Shown here: positions 18,132-29,322 of the stretch, piece after piece
Layout: the number at the start of each line of letters is the position of its first letter
How positions within the stretch are numbered: the first letter of the stretch is position 1
From: Paraburkholderia sp. CNPSo 3274
Lineage (GTDB): Bacteria > Pseudomonadota > Gammaproteobacteria > Burkholderiales > Burkholderiaceae
NCBI RefSeq assembly: GCF_024206475.1
Contig: NZ_JAMBPR010000019.1
Location: forward strand, 62,001-126,000
Direction: 5' to 3'
DNA: 64,000 nt
Notes under the pieces: model-generated
The model's input: the letters and a program-made list of their open reading frames with translations, nothing else
Told to the model about the DNA's origin: nothing
Database searches by the model: none
Translations under genes and position numbers: made by a program

Positions 18132-18857
18132 CTAGCGCGCGGCGCGTTCGCGCTCGAGCCGGCGCACGGCTTCGCCCACGTCCTGGCTGAACTGCGCGAG
18201 CGCGGCGAGTTCAAGATTGGGCGGCTGCAGCGCAGACCAGAGTGCGTCCACGAGGCGCTCGGCGGTGGCGTCGATGTCGGTGCGGCGGTTGGCGAGCGTT
18301 GCGTCCCACAGCACATGCTCCATGGGCCCGAACACCAGCGAACGCAGTAGCCGCAGCGGCAGGTCGTTGCGGATCTGTCCGCTTTCCTGGCCGCGCGCGA
18401 GCACGCGCATGAGCGGCGCCGTGTAGCGGCGCTGCATTTCCGTGAGCGCTTCGCTCAGATCGTGGTGCCGCGTGCGGCCTTCCGAGAGCACCAGTTCGCA
18501 GATGCCGGTACCGCTCTCCAGCATCAACTGCAGATGCATGCGCACGATGAATGCGAACTGCTGGCGCACGGTGGCGTCGCGCGGCAGGCCGCCTTCGATC
18601 GCGGCGATCGATTCGTCATACCAGTCGCCGATCACGCGCGCACACAACTCCCGCTTGCCCCGAAAGTAGCTGAACACCGTCGCCTCGGATACACCCAGGC
18701 GCTGGGCGATCTCGGCCGTGGTGGCGCGTGTGTACCCTTTTTCCGAGAACACTTCGCGCCCCGCCTGCAGGATCTCGCGCACGCGCTGCTGCGACTTGCG
18801 GCCCGCCGGCTGGCGGCGCGACGCGGGCAGGACGGCTTTCTGGGCCACGGCTTCCAT
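18132..18857 (-). CDS. liuQ: TetR-family regulator, probable LiuQ
   Basis: The 241-residue protein has a TetR/AcrR DNA-binding domain (about 25-75: ILQAGREVFSEKGYTRATTAEIAQRLGVSEATVFSYFRGKREL). A larger C-terminal ligand domain follows. It is divergent from liuABCD. In beta-proteobacteria the leucine/isovalerate genes are controlled by the TetR-type LiuQ rather than the MerR-type LiuR, so this assignment rests on family plus position. Symmetric TTTACGTC/TTGACGTT elements at 18873 and 18971 flank the intergenic promoters, which fits repression of both itself and liuA until an acyl-CoA inducer appears. The ligand is an inference. Confidence 0.8.
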   Translation of the reverse strand: MEAVAQKAVLPASRRQPAGRKSQQRVREILQAGREVFSEKGYTRATTAEIAQRLGVSEATVFSYFRGKRELCARVIGDWYDESIAAIEGGLPRDATVRQQFAFIVRMHLQLMLESGTGICELVLSEGRTRHHDLSEALTEMQRRYTAPLMRVLARGQESGQIRNDLPLRLLRSLVFGPMEHVLWDATLANRRTDIDATAERLVDALWSALQPPNLELAALAQFSQDVGEAVRRLERERAAR

Positions 18858-18872
18858 ATTGAGCTTGATTCA

Positions 18873-18888
18873 ATTTACGTCAAAGTGG
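18873..18888. promoter_or_regulatory. Candidate LiuQ half-operator near its own start
   Basis: TTTACGTCAA (18873-18882) repeats the half-site found in the better dyad at 18971. It lies 16 bp upstream of the regulator start codon, suggesting autorepression. The other half of the dyad is degenerate here. Confidence 0.4.
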
Positions 18889-18970
18889 AATTCATTATCC
18901 ATGAAAGAAACGCCGCCAGACAAGGGAATTTCATCTGTACGACAACTTGAGCGTCACTCAGAAATACCTA

Positions 18971-18986
18971 TTGACGTTAACGTAAA
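18971..18986. promoter_or_regulatory. Candidate LiuQ operator overlapping the liu promoter
   Basis: TTGACGTT-AACGTAAA is a 16-bp near-perfect dyad with one mismatch. Its first six bases double as a -35 hexamer (TTGACG, 18971-18976), and a TGAAAT -10-like hexamer follows at 17-bp spacing (18994-18999). Binding here would block polymerase at liuA, whose start is 66 bp downstream of the dyad. Confidence 0.6.
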
Positions 18987-19051
18987 TCTGGCGTGAAATG
19001 TGCGTCCATGGGGCGAAGCAACGCCCGGTTCGAGATTCCCTGGAGACACAC

Positions 19052-20233
19052 ATGAGCAACGTACCCGGTTTGCAGTTCCCGCTAGGCGAAGAAGTCGAAA
19101 TGCTGCGCGACAGCATCGCCGGCTTCGCGGCGAAGGAAATCGCACCGCGCGCGGGCGAAATCGACCGCACCGACCACTTCCCGATGGACCTCTGGCGCAA
19201 GTTCGGCGACCTGGGCGTGCTCGGCATGACGGTCTCGGAGGAATACGGCGGCGCGAACATGGGCTACACGGCGCACATGGTCGCGATGGAGGAAATCTCG
19301 CGCGCGTCCGCATCGGTCGGCCTTTCGTACGGCGCGCATTCGAACCTGTGCGTCAACCAGATCCACCGCAACGGCAGTGAGGCGCAAAAGCGCAAATATT
19401 TGCCGAAGCTCGTTTCCGGCGAGCACATCGGCGCGCTCGCCATGAGCGAGCCCAACGCCGGCTCGGACGTCGTGAGCATGAAGCTGCGCGCCGAAAAGAA
19501 GGGCGACCGCTACGTGCTCAACGGCACGAAGATGTGGATCACCAACGGCCCGGATTGCGACACGCTGGTCGTCTACGCGAAAACCGACCCCGAAGCGGGT
19601 TCGCGCGGCATTACGGCGTTCATCGTCGAGAAGGGTATGAAGGGCTTTTCGGTTGCGCAGAAGCTCGACAAGCTCGGCATGCGCGGCTCGCACACGGGCG
19701 AGCTGGTGTTCCAGGACGTGGAAGTGCCCGAAGAGAACATCCTCGGCCAGCTCAACGGGGGCGTGAAAGTGCTGATGAGCGGCCTCGACTACGAGCGCGC
19801 CGTGCTGGCGGGCGGTCCCACCGGCATCATGGCCGCGGTCATGGACGCGGTCGTGCCGTACATCCACGACCGCAAGCAGTTCGGCCAGGCCATCGGCGAA
19901 TTCCAGCTCATCCAGGGCAAGGTCGCGGACCTCTATACGACCTACCAGGCGTGTCGCGCGTATCTCTACGCGGTTGGCCGCCAGCTCGACACGCTGGGCA
20001 AGGATCACGTGCGCCAGGTGCGCAAGGACTGCGCGGGCGTGATTCTCTACACCGCGGAAAAGGCGACGTGGATGGCGGGCGAAGCTATCCAGATCCTCGG
20101 CGGCAATGGCTATATCAACGAGTATCCGGTCGGGCGTCTCTGGCGCGACGCGAAGCTCTACGAAATCGGCGCGGGCACGAGCGAGATTCGCCGCATGTTG
20201 ATCGGCCGCGAGTTGTTCGCGGAAACAATGTAA
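19052..20233 (+). CDS. liuA: Isovaleryl-CoA dehydrogenase
   Basis: This FAD enzyme oxidises isovaleryl-CoA to 3-methylcrotonyl-CoA in leucine breakdown. The 393-residue protein is a complete acyl-CoA dehydrogenase, with [13 protein letters not shown] and [13 protein letters not shown] around the FAD site. The catalytic base appears as E248 in [13 protein letters not shown], the location specific to the isovaleryl-CoA branch. The usual C-terminal Glu position is occupied otherwise ([11 protein letters not shown]), which supports the subfamily call. ATG 19052 follows TGGAGA. It leads a four-gene operon with liuB 35 bp downstream. Confidence 0.94.
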   Translation: MSNVPGLQFPLGEEVEMLRDSIAGFAAKEIAPRAGEIDRTDHFPMDLWRKFGDLGVLGMTVSEEYGGANMGYTAHMVAMEEISRASASVGLSYGAHSNLCVNQIHRNGSEAQKRKYLPKLVSGEHIGALAMSEPNAGSDVVSMKLRAEKKGDRYVLNGTKMWITNGPDCDTLVVYAKTDPEAGSRGITAFIVEKGMKGFSVAQKLDKLGMRGSHTGELVFQDVEVPEENILGQLNGGVKVLMSGLDYERAVLAGGPTGIMAAVMDAVVPYIHDRKQFGQAIGEFQLIQGKVADLYTTYQACRAYLYAVGRQLDTLGKDHVRQVRKDCAGVILYTAEKATWMAGEAIQILGGNGYINEYPVGRLWRDAKLYEIGAGTSEIRRMLIGRELFAETM

Positions 20234-20268
20234 TCCTAAGCAACTCACGGTAACGAAGGGAGGACGGG

Positions 20269-21876
20269 ATGCCGGTCATCGAATCGAAGCTCAATCCGCG
20301 TTCGGAAGACTTCAAGGCCAATACCGCGGCACTTGAAGCGCTCGTCGCGGACCTGCGCGAGAAGATCCAGAAGCTTTCGCTGGGCGGCGGCGAGGCCGCG
20401 CGCGACAAGCACCTCTCGCGCGGCAAGCTGCTGCCGCGCGATCGCATTGCGCAGCTGGTCGATCCGGGTACGCCGTTTCTGGAGCTCTCGCAGCTCGCGG
20501 CTTACGGCATGTACAACGACGACGCGCCGGGCGCGGGCATCATCACGGGCATCGGCCGCATTGCGGGGCAAGAATGCGTGATCGTTTGCAACGACGCCAC
20601 GGTGAAAGGCGGGACGTACTATCCGGTCACGGTGAAGAAGCACGTGCGCGCGCAGGAAATCGCGCAGGAAAACAACTTGCCTTGTGTGTACCTCGTCGAT
20701 TCGGGTGGAGCGAACCTGCCGAATCAGGACGAGGTGTTTCCGGACCGCGATCACTTCGGCCGCATCTTTTACAACCAGGCGAATCTCTCTTCGCAGGGTA
20801 TTCCGCAGATCGCGGTGGTGATGGGCTCGTGCACTGCGGGCGGCGCGTATGTGCCGGCCATGAGCGACGAGTCGATTATCGTGAAGAACCAGGGCACGAT
20901 TTTCCTCGGCGGCCCGCCGCTCGTGAAAGCGGCGACGGGCGAGGAAGTGAGCGCCGAGGACCTGGGCGGGGGCGACGTCCACACGCGCCTTTCCGGCGTG
21001 GTCGACCATCTTGCGCAGAACGATGCGCATGCACTGGCCATTGCGCGTTCGATCGTCGGCAATCTGAACCGCACCAAAACGCCGCCCGTGGTGCTGCGCG
21101 AGCCGCTGCCGCCGCGCTTCGACGCGAAAAGCCTTTACGGCGTGATTCCCGTGGATACGCGTAAGCCCTTCGACGTGCGCGAGGTGATCGCCCGCATCGT
21201 CGACGACTCGGCTTTCGACGAATTCAAGGCGCGTTATGGCACCACGCTCGTGACCGGCTTTGCGCACATCTGGGGCCACCCGGTCGGCATCATCGCGAAC
21301 AACGGCATTTTGTTTTCCGAATCGGCGTTGAAGGGCACGCATTTCATCGAACTGTGTTGCCAGCGCAAGATTCCGCTGGTGTTCCTGCAGAACATCACGG
21401 GCTTCATGGTGGGCCGCAAGTACGAAAACGAGGGCATTGCGCGCAACGGCGCCAAGATGGTGACGGCAGTGGCAACGGCCAAGGTGCCGAAATTCACGGT
21501 CATCATTGGCGGTTCGTTCGGCGCGGGCAACTACGGCATGTGCGGCCGCGCGTATTCGCCGCGCTTCCTGTGGATGTGGCCGAACGCACGCATCTCGGTG
21601 ATGGGCGGCGAGCAGGCCGCATCCGTGCTCGCCACGGTGCGCCGCGACGGCATCGAAGCGAAGGGCGGGACGTGGAGTGCCGAAGAAGAAAATGCGTTCA
21701 AGCAGCCGATTCGCGATCAATACGAGCTGCAGGGCCATCCGTATTATGCGAGCGCACGCCTGTGGGACGACGGCGTGATCGACCCGGCGCAAACGCGCGA
21801 CGTGCTCGGCCTCGGTCTCTCCGCCACGATGAACGCGCCGATCGAGGAAACGCGCTTCGGCGTGTTCCGCATGTGA
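20269..21876 (+). CDS. liuB: 3-Methylcrotonyl-CoA carboxylase, beta (carboxyltransferase) subunit
   Basis: The 535-residue protein carries the two carboxyltransferase halves of the biotin-dependent acyl-CoA carboxylase family. Its start has [30 protein letters not shown] and the middle has [17 protein letters not shown] and [24 protein letters not shown], typical of methylcrotonyl-CoA carboxylase. With the biotin subunit LiuD it turns 3-methylcrotonyl-CoA into 3-methylglutaconyl-CoA in the cytoplasm. GGGAGGAC stands just before the ATG. Length is normal. It lies between liuA and liuC, 18 bp before the latter. Confidence 0.94.
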   Translation: MPVIESKLNPRSEDFKANTAALEALVADLREKIQKLSLGGGEAARDKHLSRGKLLPRDRIAQLVDPGTPFLELSQLAAYGMYNDDAPGAGIITGIGRIAGQECVIVCNDATVKGGTYYPVTVKKHVRAQEIAQENNLPCVYLVDSGGANLPNQDEVFPDRDHFGRIFYNQANLSSQGIPQIAVVMGSCTAGGAYVPAMSDESIIVKNQGTIFLGGPPLVKAATGEEVSAEDLGGGDVHTRLSGVVDHLAQNDAHALAIARSIVGNLNRTKTPPVVLREPLPPRFDAKSLYGVIPVDTRKPFDVREVIARIVDDSAFDEFKARYGTTLVTGFAHIWGHPVGIIANNGILFSESALKGTHFIELCCQRKIPLVFLQNITGFMVGRKYENEGIARNGAKMVTAVATAKVPKFTVIIGGSFGAGNYGMCGRAYSPRFLWMWPNARISVMGGEQAASVLATVRRDGIEAKGGTWSAEEENAFKQPIRDQYELQGHPYYASARLWDDGVIDPAQTRDVLGLGLSATMNAPIEETRFGVFRM

Positions 21877-21894
21877 TGCATTGAGGACCAGACA

Positions 21895-22683
21895 ATGCAA
21901 TACGAAACGCTCACGGTAGAACTCGTCGGCCACGTGGCGACTGTCACGCTCAATCGCCCCGAAGTGCGTAACGCGTTCAACGAAACGATGATCGCGGACG
22001 TAACGGCTGCGTTCACCGCGCTCGGCGCGCGCGACGACGTGCGCGCAATCGTGCTCGCCGGCAACGGCAAGGCCTTTTGTGCAGGCGCGGACCTGAACTG
22101 GATGCGCAAGATGGCCGGCTACTCCGACGCAGAGAATCGCGCGGACGCCATGCGTCTCGCGCATATGCTCTCGGCTGTCTATCGCTGCCCGAAGCCGGTC
22201 GTCGCACGCGTGCATGGCGACGCCTACGCGGGCGGCATGGGCCTCGTGTGTGCGGCGGACATCGTGGTGGCCGTGGAGACCGCGCACTTCTGCCTTTCCG
22301 AAGCGCGCCTCGGCCTCATACCCGCCACGATCGCACCTTACGTGATCCGCGCGCTGGGCGAGCAGGCTTCGCGCCGCTACTTCGTCACCGCCGAAGCATT
22401 CGACTGCGCCACCGCGCAGCGGCTTGGCCTCGTGAGCGAAGCCGTGAGTGCCGAAGCTCTCGACGCCACCGTGCAACGCATGACCGAAACGCTCTGCGCA
22501 AACAGCCCGAATGCCGTGCGCGAGTGCAAGCAGCTCGTGCAGGACGTCGCCGGCCAGACGATCGACAACGCTCTGATCGAAGACACCGCCGTTCGCATCG
22601 CGCGTATTCGCGCGAGCGAGGAGGGGCGCGACGGCGTGTCGTCGTTCCTTGAAAAGCGTACGCCGCGCTGGCGCGATCAATAA
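21895..22683 (+). CDS. liuC: 3-Methylglutaconyl-CoA hydratase
   Basis: The 262-residue enoyl-CoA hydratase/crotonase member hydrates 3-methylglutaconyl-CoA to HMG-CoA. It shows the oxyanion-hole regions LAGNGKAFCAGADLNWMRKM and GDAYAGGMGLVCAADIVVA, and the AGYSDAEN insert found in LiuC-type enzymes. The position between the two carboxylase subunits is the standard liu order. GAGGACCAGACA precedes the ATG. liuD starts 33 bp downstream. Confidence 0.92.
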   Translation: MQYETLTVELVGHVATVTLNRPEVRNAFNETMIADVTAAFTALGARDDVRAIVLAGNGKAFCAGADLNWMRKMAGYSDAENRADAMRLAHMLSAVYRCPKPVVARVHGDAYAGGMGLVCAADIVVAVETAHFCLSEARLGLIPATIAPYVIRALGEQASRRYFVTAEAFDCATAQRLGLVSEAVSAEALDATVQRMTETLCANSPNAVRECKQLVQDVAGQTIDNALIEDTAVRIARIRASEEGRDGVSSFLEKRTPRWRDQ

Positions 22684-22716
22684 GGCATGAAGCAGGCAAC
22701 GAAGCGAGGACAGCAC

Positions 22717-24714
<1,998 letters not shown>

Positions 24715-24726
<12 letters not shown>

Positions 24727-24743
24727 AGCCGCTTGAAGCCGCT
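24715..24743 (+). repeat. 10-bp tandem repeat across the liuD stop codon
   Basis: The unit GAAGCCGCTT is present almost three times in a row. The first copy lies in the last codons of liuD and includes the stop TGA at its junction. Slippage here could lengthen or shorten the C-terminus. Confidence 0.8.
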
Positions 24744-24823
24744 CCAGGCGGTTTGACTTGCAGGGCTAATCAGTTCCTTCCGGCTTCCCTGTAGCCGGAG
24801 AACGACGTGAGAGTTTTGCCATG

Positions 24824-24857
24824 GGGCGCTCTGCTATAGCAGAGCGCCCTTTTTTTT
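24824..24857 (+). terminator. Intrinsic terminator of the liu operon
   Basis: GGGCGCTCTGC and its exact complement enclose a TATA loop (24824-24849) and are followed by eight T (24850-24857). It lies about 100 bp past the liuD stop and 23 bp before the convergent XRE gene end. Confidence 0.93.
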
Positions 24858-24879
24858 CGCGCTTGCGGATGAGAACCGC

Positions 24880-25725
24880 TCAGCGTGCCTTCGCATGTGC
24901 CGCGAGCAGCTCCCGATGTCGCGCTTCGGTGGCGTCGTCGGCGGGGAACATGCATTCGAGGCGTAATTCCTGGGCGGCGACGTTTTGCGGCGTCCCCACG
25001 CTCGTCACCATCGAGAAATAGCGAAGCACACTGCTGTCGTCGATGAAACTCAGTGGAATGACCGGCACGGTGGGCGTGCCGGTCGATCCGTGGTGCGCTT
25101 TCCAGTCGCGAGGCACGCCGGGGTACGCAAGCAATTCGTCGAGCAGCGTGCGTGTTTCATCGTCGATCACGCGGCCGACGGCTTCGCGATACACGCGTTG
25201 CAGCAGGCTTCGCGAAGCGTTCTCCCAGTCTGCGAGGAATGGGCGCATGCCCTTGGGATCGAACATCAAATGCAGCATGTTGCGCGGGCTTGGGCGTGCG
25301 GCCATGTCGATGAAGTGGTCGAAAAAGCGCGGCGCGGCGTCGTTGGTCATCAGCACGTTCCAGTGCCGGTCCATGACGATGGCCGGAAACGGATCGTGCT
25401 GGCGAATGACCCGCTCGAGCGCCTGCACGACGTGCTGCATTTCCTGCGCGTTCCAGGGTGCTTCCGAATAGACGGGCGCGTAGCCGGCGGCGAGCAGCAG
25501 GGCGTTGCGCTCGCGCAGGGGCACGTCGAGCGTCTGTGCAAGGGTCAGCAGCGTGTCACGGCCCGGTACGCTGCGGCCGCTTTCAATAAAGCTGATTTGC
25601 CGCTGGGAAATCCCGGCGTCCAGCGACAAATCGAGTTGACTCACTCCGCGGGCATCGCGCCAATAGCGCAGCAGGGTGCCAAGTTCGCTTTGCGGTGCGT
25701 TTGGGTCGGGGCGCGTGGGGTTCAT
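24880..25725 (-). CDS. XRE-family regulator with MmyB-like C-terminal domain (paralogue)
   Basis: The 281-residue protein has a helix-turn-helix domain (about 16-73: LLRYWRDARGVSQLDLSLDAGISQRQISFIESGRSVPGRDTLL) and the MmyB-like domain with FPAIVMDRHWNVLMTNDAAPRFF. Its architecture and many motifs match the regulator at 2805-3641. Upstream codons to 26748 remain open but have no family similarity, so ATG 25725 is taken. A perfect 17-bp palindrome at 25790-25806 lies 65 bp upstream and is the likely autoregulatory operator. It is divergent from galU. The controlled gene is not evident. Confidence 0.88.
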   Translation of the reverse strand: MNPTRPDPNAPQSELGTLLRYWRDARGVSQLDLSLDAGISQRQISFIESGRSVPGRDTLLTLAQTLDVPLRERNALLLAAGYAPVYSEAPWNAQEMQHVVQALERVIRQHDPFPAIVMDRHWNVLMTNDAAPRFFDHFIDMAARPSPRNMLHLMFDPKGMRPFLADWENASRSLLQRVYREAVGRVIDDETRTLLDELLAYPGVPRDWKAHHGSTGTPTVPVIPLSFIDDSSVLRYFSMVTSVGTPQNVAAQELRLECMFPADDATEARHRELLAAHAKAR

Positions 25726-26040
25726 CGGCTTTCCAGGTTGGGTGCTGGCGATTGTGTGTTGAGGATAGGCGCTCACGCGCGGCTCGCCAATTACATGCGA
25801 TGTAATCGCCGCGCGGCCCAGGAACTGCGCGCCTTGCGTCTGGCCGCTTTCACTCACGCGCACTCCGAGCAAAAACAGTGCGATCATTGGGTTTGGCTTT
25901 TCGGCAGACCTTTCCGGCCGAAACTTGGGAATTTGTCGCCGAGCTGATTCGCCACATGGGGAGATATCCGGGGTCGGAATGCAAATCCCGCACCCGTTGT
26001 CATGGTCGTACCGCCGCTCTACCAGACAGGTGAGGTCATC
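25726..26040. other. Intergenic region between the XRE regulator and galU
   Basis: These 315 bp hold the divergent promoters. The only clear element is the palindrome at 25790-25806. A long antisense-type frame continues through here, but it lacks a ribosome site or motif and is treated as chance. Confidence 0.5.
25790..25806. promoter_or_regulatory. Palindromic operator candidate for the XRE regulator
   Basis: ATTACAT-GCG-ATGTAAT is an exact 7+3+7 dyad located 65 bp upstream of the regulator start and about 235 bp upstream of galU. The paralogous regulator has a weaker TTAC-N7-GTAA element at the corresponding place (3677-3691), so a shared half-site TTAC/GTAA is plausible. Confidence 0.5.
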
Positions 26041-26985
26041 ATGCTTGGTGTTCGTAAAGCTGTGTTTCCGGTGGCGGGAATCGATACGAGCTTTCTGCCG
26101 GCAACGAAGGCGAGCCCGAAAGAAATGCTCCCGATCATCGACAAACCGCTCATTCAATATGCCGTTGAAGAAGCCATCGGTGCAGGCATTACCGAACTGA
26201 TCTTCGTGACGGGCCGCGGAAAGCGCGTCATTGAAGATCATTTCGACAGGTCGTACGAGGTCGAACACGTGCTGAGGGCGCGCGGCAGGCAGAATCTCGT
26301 CGAACTCGTGCAGAGCATCAAGCCGGCCAATGTCGAGTGCGTCTATGTCCGGCAAGCCGAACCGCTCGGTCTCGGGCACGCCGTGCTTTGCGCGGAAAAG
26401 CTGATTGGCGACGAACCGTTTGCGATCGTGCTCGCCGACGATCTGCTCGACGGCAAGCCTCCGGTTCTCGCGCAAATGGTCCATATCTTCAGCCATTATG
26501 ATTCCTCGGTTCTCGCCGTAGAAGAATTCGAGTCGAGCGAGTCGGCGAGTTATGGCGTGATTGACGGCCGGCATTGGGACGAGCGCGTGATCAGCGTCAG
26601 CCGCATCATTGAGAAGCCTACGCCCGAGCAGGCGCCGTCGAGCTTCGGCGTGGCCGGGCGTTATGTGCTCATGCCGAGCATCTTCCGGCATTTGCGCTCG
26701 CTGAAACCCGACACGAACGGCGAGATTCAGCTCACGCCCGCCATTCATTCAATGCGCGAAGAGGAGCAGGTGCTGGCCTACGAGTTCGTTGGCAAGCGCT
26801 ATGACTGCGGAACCAAGCTCGGCTATGTTCAGGCGACGGTCGACTTCGCCCTGCGGCATGCAGAATTGCAGGAGACCTTCGACGCATGGCTGCGCGAGCG
26901 CGTTGGCGCGGCGCAAGTGGGTACGTGGGCAACGGGTTCGATGCTGAACCAACCGGCTCCGGGCGCGCCGGGGCTCGCACATTGA
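26041..26985 (+). CDS. galU: UTP-glucose-1-phosphate uridylyltransferase paralogue with altered loop
   Basis: The family makes UDP-glucose from UTP and glucose-1-phosphate. The 314-residue product has normal length and most GalU signatures (FLPATKASPKEMLPIIDKPL, QYAVEEAIGAGITELIFVTGR, LADDL, FGVAGRYVLMPSIF, GEIQLTPAI). However, the nucleotide-binding loop that is GLGTRF in the family reads GIDTSF at residues 13-18, replacing the second Gly and the key Arg. Catalysis is therefore doubtful. The sequence may be a decayed or repurposed second copy. ATG 26041 is chosen with AGGTGAGG upstream. A terminator follows at 27062. Confidence 0.85.
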   Translation: MLGVRKAVFPVAGIDTSFLPATKASPKEMLPIIDKPLIQYAVEEAIGAGITELIFVTGRGKRVIEDHFDRSYEVEHVLRARGRQNLVELVQSIKPANVECVYVRQAEPLGLGHAVLCAEKLIGDEPFAIVLADDLLDGKPPVLAQMVHIFSHYDSSVLAVEEFESSESASYGVIDGRHWDERVISVSRIIEKPTPEQAPSSFGVAGRYVLMPSIFRHLRSLKPDTNGEIQLTPAIHSMREEEQVLAYEFVGKRYDCGTKLGYVQATVDFALRHAELQETFDAWLRERVGAAQVGTWATGSMLNQPAPGAPGLAH

Positions 26986-27016
26986 TGCCATGCCAATTGC
27001 ATAGGAGAATTGAACG

Positions 27017-27043
27017 ATGCCCGTGAACGTGCGGCCTCTCTAG
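27017..27043 (+). other. Eight-codon open frame with a strong ribosome site
   Basis: TAGGAGA is placed 7 bases before an ATG that opens an 8-codon frame (MPVNVRPL, then TAG). The site stands 31 bp past the galU stop. It could be the start of a lost downstream gene or a leader. Nothing more can be said. Confidence 0.3.
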
Positions 27044-27061
27044 CAAGACGTCGTTTTGATT

Positions 27062-27090
27062 GGGCGGGACATGATGATTCCGCCCTTTTT
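27062..27090 (+). terminator. Intrinsic terminator after galU
   Basis: GGGCGG and CCGCCC enclose a 12-base loop and are followed by five T. It separates galU from the two-component operon that starts at 27166. Confidence 0.75.
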
Positions 27091-27165
27091 CAAGGGTGAT
27101 GCGAGGAAAGGACTGGTAAGAAACGGTGGAAGGTTCCGCCCGCCCCACTGCTTTAAAATCGCGGC

Positions 27166-27903
27166 ATGAACCCCAGCGTCCTCATTGTCGACGACGATCC
27201 CGTCGTGCGCGATCTGCTGAGCCGCTTCTTGCGCTCGCATAACTTCGATACGGCCGTGCTGCACGACGGCGTCCACCTCCAGCGCCGCCTCGAGCGCGAA
27301 CGTCCGTCCATTGTGGTGCTGGACATCATGATGCCGGAGACCGACGGCCTCGAGGCCATTGCCGCCTTGCGCGCGGCCGGCGACGACATTCCCGTCATTT
27401 TCGTCACCGCGCGCGGCGCCGTGAGCGACCGCATTCGCGGGCTCTCGCTGGGCGCGGACGACTATTTGCCCAAGCCCTTCGATCCGCACGAACTGCTCGT
27501 GCGCATCCAGAACATCCTGCGGCGGCGCGGCCCGTCTACCGCCAGCGCACCCGAGGCACGCCGGCGCTACCGGTTCGGCGACTTCGAGCTCGACTTCACG
27601 ATGCGTACGCTCTCCTGCGGCGACACGCAAATCCCGCTGAGGGAGAGCGAATTCGCGTTGCTGAAGGTATTCGCCACGCATCCCTACAAAGTGCTTTCGC
27701 GCACGCTGATCCACGATATCGTGCATCGCGACGAGCGCGAGTTCCACGAACGCAGCCTCGACGTGCCGATCTGGCGCCTGCGCCGCGTGATCGAGGCCGA
27801 TCCGTCGAATCCGCGCCATATCCAGACGGTGCGCGGCAAGGGCTATGTATTCGTGCCGGATCCGGCGAATTATTCGGAGGCGCACGGCGCAGCAATTCAG
27901 TGA
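27166..27903 (+). CDS. OmpR-family response regulator
   Basis: The 245-residue protein has a receiver domain with the acidic pair D9-D10, phospho-acceptor D53 (VVLDIMMPETDG), T81 and K103. A C-terminal winged-helix DNA-binding domain ends in HIQTVRGKGYVFVPD. It is a typical cytoplasmic transcription factor phosphorylated by the kinase encoded directly after it; the two genes overlap by 4 bp. The receiver/effector sequence is OmpR-like, but the target genes are unknown. Confidence 0.92.
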   Translation: MNPSVLIVDDDPVVRDLLSRFLRSHNFDTAVLHDGVHLQRRLERERPSIVVLDIMMPETDGLEAIAALRAAGDDIPVIFVTARGAVSDRIRGLSLGADDYLPKPFDPHELLVRIQNILRRRGPSTASAPEARRRYRFGDFELDFTMRTLSCGDTQIPLRESEFALLKVFATHPYKVLSRTLIHDIVHRDEREFHERSLDVPIWRLRRVIEADPSNPRHIQTVRGKGYVFVPDPANYSEAHGAAIQ

Positions 27904-29228
27904 GAAGTCCGTTGAATACGCTGTTCGGGCGCATGGCGTTGCTCTCGGCGGCTGTTTTGCTTTCCATGCAGCTCGGCTGGTTTTTGCTGCTTGCCCGCCA
28001 GCCGCCGCGCCATGAAGTCGATGGCTTCGCGCGTGGTGTCCTGCTCGCGCTGCGCGTGGCCAGCGAAGAGCACGTCGGCGGCGGTACGCTGCCGCCCCCG
28101 GTGCATCTCGGCGGTTCGCTCGAGCCGCCGAAGGACCGCGACCTGAGCGACGTGTTGCGCGTGCACCGCGTGCCGGTGTGGAACGTGCCCAAGGACGTCC
28201 ACCTGCACGAGCCGACGCGCAGGCCGCTAGTCGACTTGACGCGTCATCTGCGCGAACAATTGCCGCCCGGCACGCAGTTCGCCGTGGATGACGGGCGCCC
28301 GCCCCAACTGTGGGTGCGTTTTCCAGGCAGCACGAGCTGGGTCGTCGTGCCGGTCGATATTCCGCCGCCGCCGCGCTTTGTCATCGAAGGGATTTCGATG
28401 CTGCTGGCTGCGCTCACGCTGTCGTTCCTGGCCGCCTGGCAGATCCAGAAGCCGCTCGCGGGCCTCGCACAGGCCGCGCGGCGGTTCGGCACCGGCGAGC
28501 GCATTGCGCCGCTCGAAGGCAAGGGGCCACGCGAACTGCGCGACGTGAGCGCGTCGTTCAACGACATGATGCGCTGCGTGAACGAGGCCGAAGACGACCG
28601 CGTGGTGATGCTGAGCGGCATTGCGCACGACCTGAAGACACCGCTTACGCGGCTCAAGCTGCGCGCGACCCTGATGGACGAGGAGTCGGAGCGCAACGGC
28701 ATGCTGCGCGACGTCGATTCGCTCACCCACATCGTCCAGCAGTTTCTGGAGTTCGCGCAACAGTCGCCCGACGCGGGCAGGCTATTGAGCGTCGACGGCT
28801 TTTTGCAAAGCCAGTTTGGCAATCCTGATGAAATCGAGGGCGGTAACGGACCGCTGTTCGTGCTCGATTTGCGTGCCGGTCCCCGGTTCAAGCTACCGCA
28901 GGTCACGCTGGACCGGCTCGTCACGAATCTGGTTGATAACGCGCTCGAGTATGGCGCCCCGCCGGTCGAAATCTCGACGGCGATCGAAAACGGATCGTGC
29001 CTGATACGCGTACGCGATCACGGCGCCGGCATCGAGCCGGAGCGCATTCCCGCTGCCATGAGGCCGTTCGTACGCCTGAATGCGGCGCGTGGCGGCGAAG
29101 GCCACTGCGGCCTTGGGCTTGCCATCGTCGCGCGGCTCGCGCGCGACAGCGGCGGCCAATGCGACGTCGAGAACCATCCGGATGGCGGCCTGCTCGTGCG
29201 GCTCAGCTTTCCTGTCACTCACGGCTGA
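27900..29228 (+). CDS. EnvZ-like sensor histidine kinase
   Basis: The 442-residue kinase has two membrane helices (about 10-32 and 162-181) around a Pro-rich periplasmic region. It then has a HAMP-like linker, the H-box MLSGIAHDLKTPLTRLKLR with H243, the N-box NLVDNALEYG, and G boxes RDHGAGIEPE and GLGLAIVARLA. It would phosphorylate the partner response regulator. The GTG start overlaps the regulator stop (GTGA), so the genes are translationally coupled. The periplasmic part (HLGGSLEPPKDRDLSDVLRV) has no named domain. Confidence 0.9.
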   Translation: MRSPLNTLFGRMALLSAAVLLSMQLGWFLLLARQPPRHEVDGFARGVLLALRVASEEHVGGGTLPPPVHLGGSLEPPKDRDLSDVLRVHRVPVWNVPKDVHLHEPTRRPLVDLTRHLREQLPPGTQFAVDDGRPPQLWVRFPGSTSWVVVPVDIPPPPRFVIEGISMLLAALTLSFLAAWQIQKPLAGLAQAARRFGTGERIAPLEGKGPRELRDVSASFNDMMRCVNEAEDDRVVMLSGIAHDLKTPLTRLKLRATLMDEESERNGMLRDVDSLTHIVQQFLEFAQQSPDAGRLLSVDGFLQSQFGNPDEIEGGNGPLFVLDLRAGPRFKLPQVTLDRLVTNLVDNALEYGAPPVEISTAIENGSCLIRVRDHGAGIEPERIPAAMRPFVRLNAARGGEGHCGLGLAIVARLARDSGGQCDVENHPDGGLLVRLSFPVTHG

Positions 29229-29240
29229 TACGCCACCACG

Positions 29241-29276
29241 AAAAAAAGCGCGCCGAGCCTTCGCGGACCGGCGCGC
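29241..29276 (-). terminator. Intrinsic terminator of the Ser-rich gene
   Basis: GCGCGCCG and CGGCGCGC enclose a 13-base loop. In the minus direction the stem is followed by seven U. It lies 47 bp beyond the stop at 29323 and may also stop the kinase transcript from the other side. Confidence 0.7.
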
Positions 29277-29322
29277 AAACGTGCCAACGCTTAAAAAAGC
29301 GGGCGCTTGTGGACGTAGCGGG

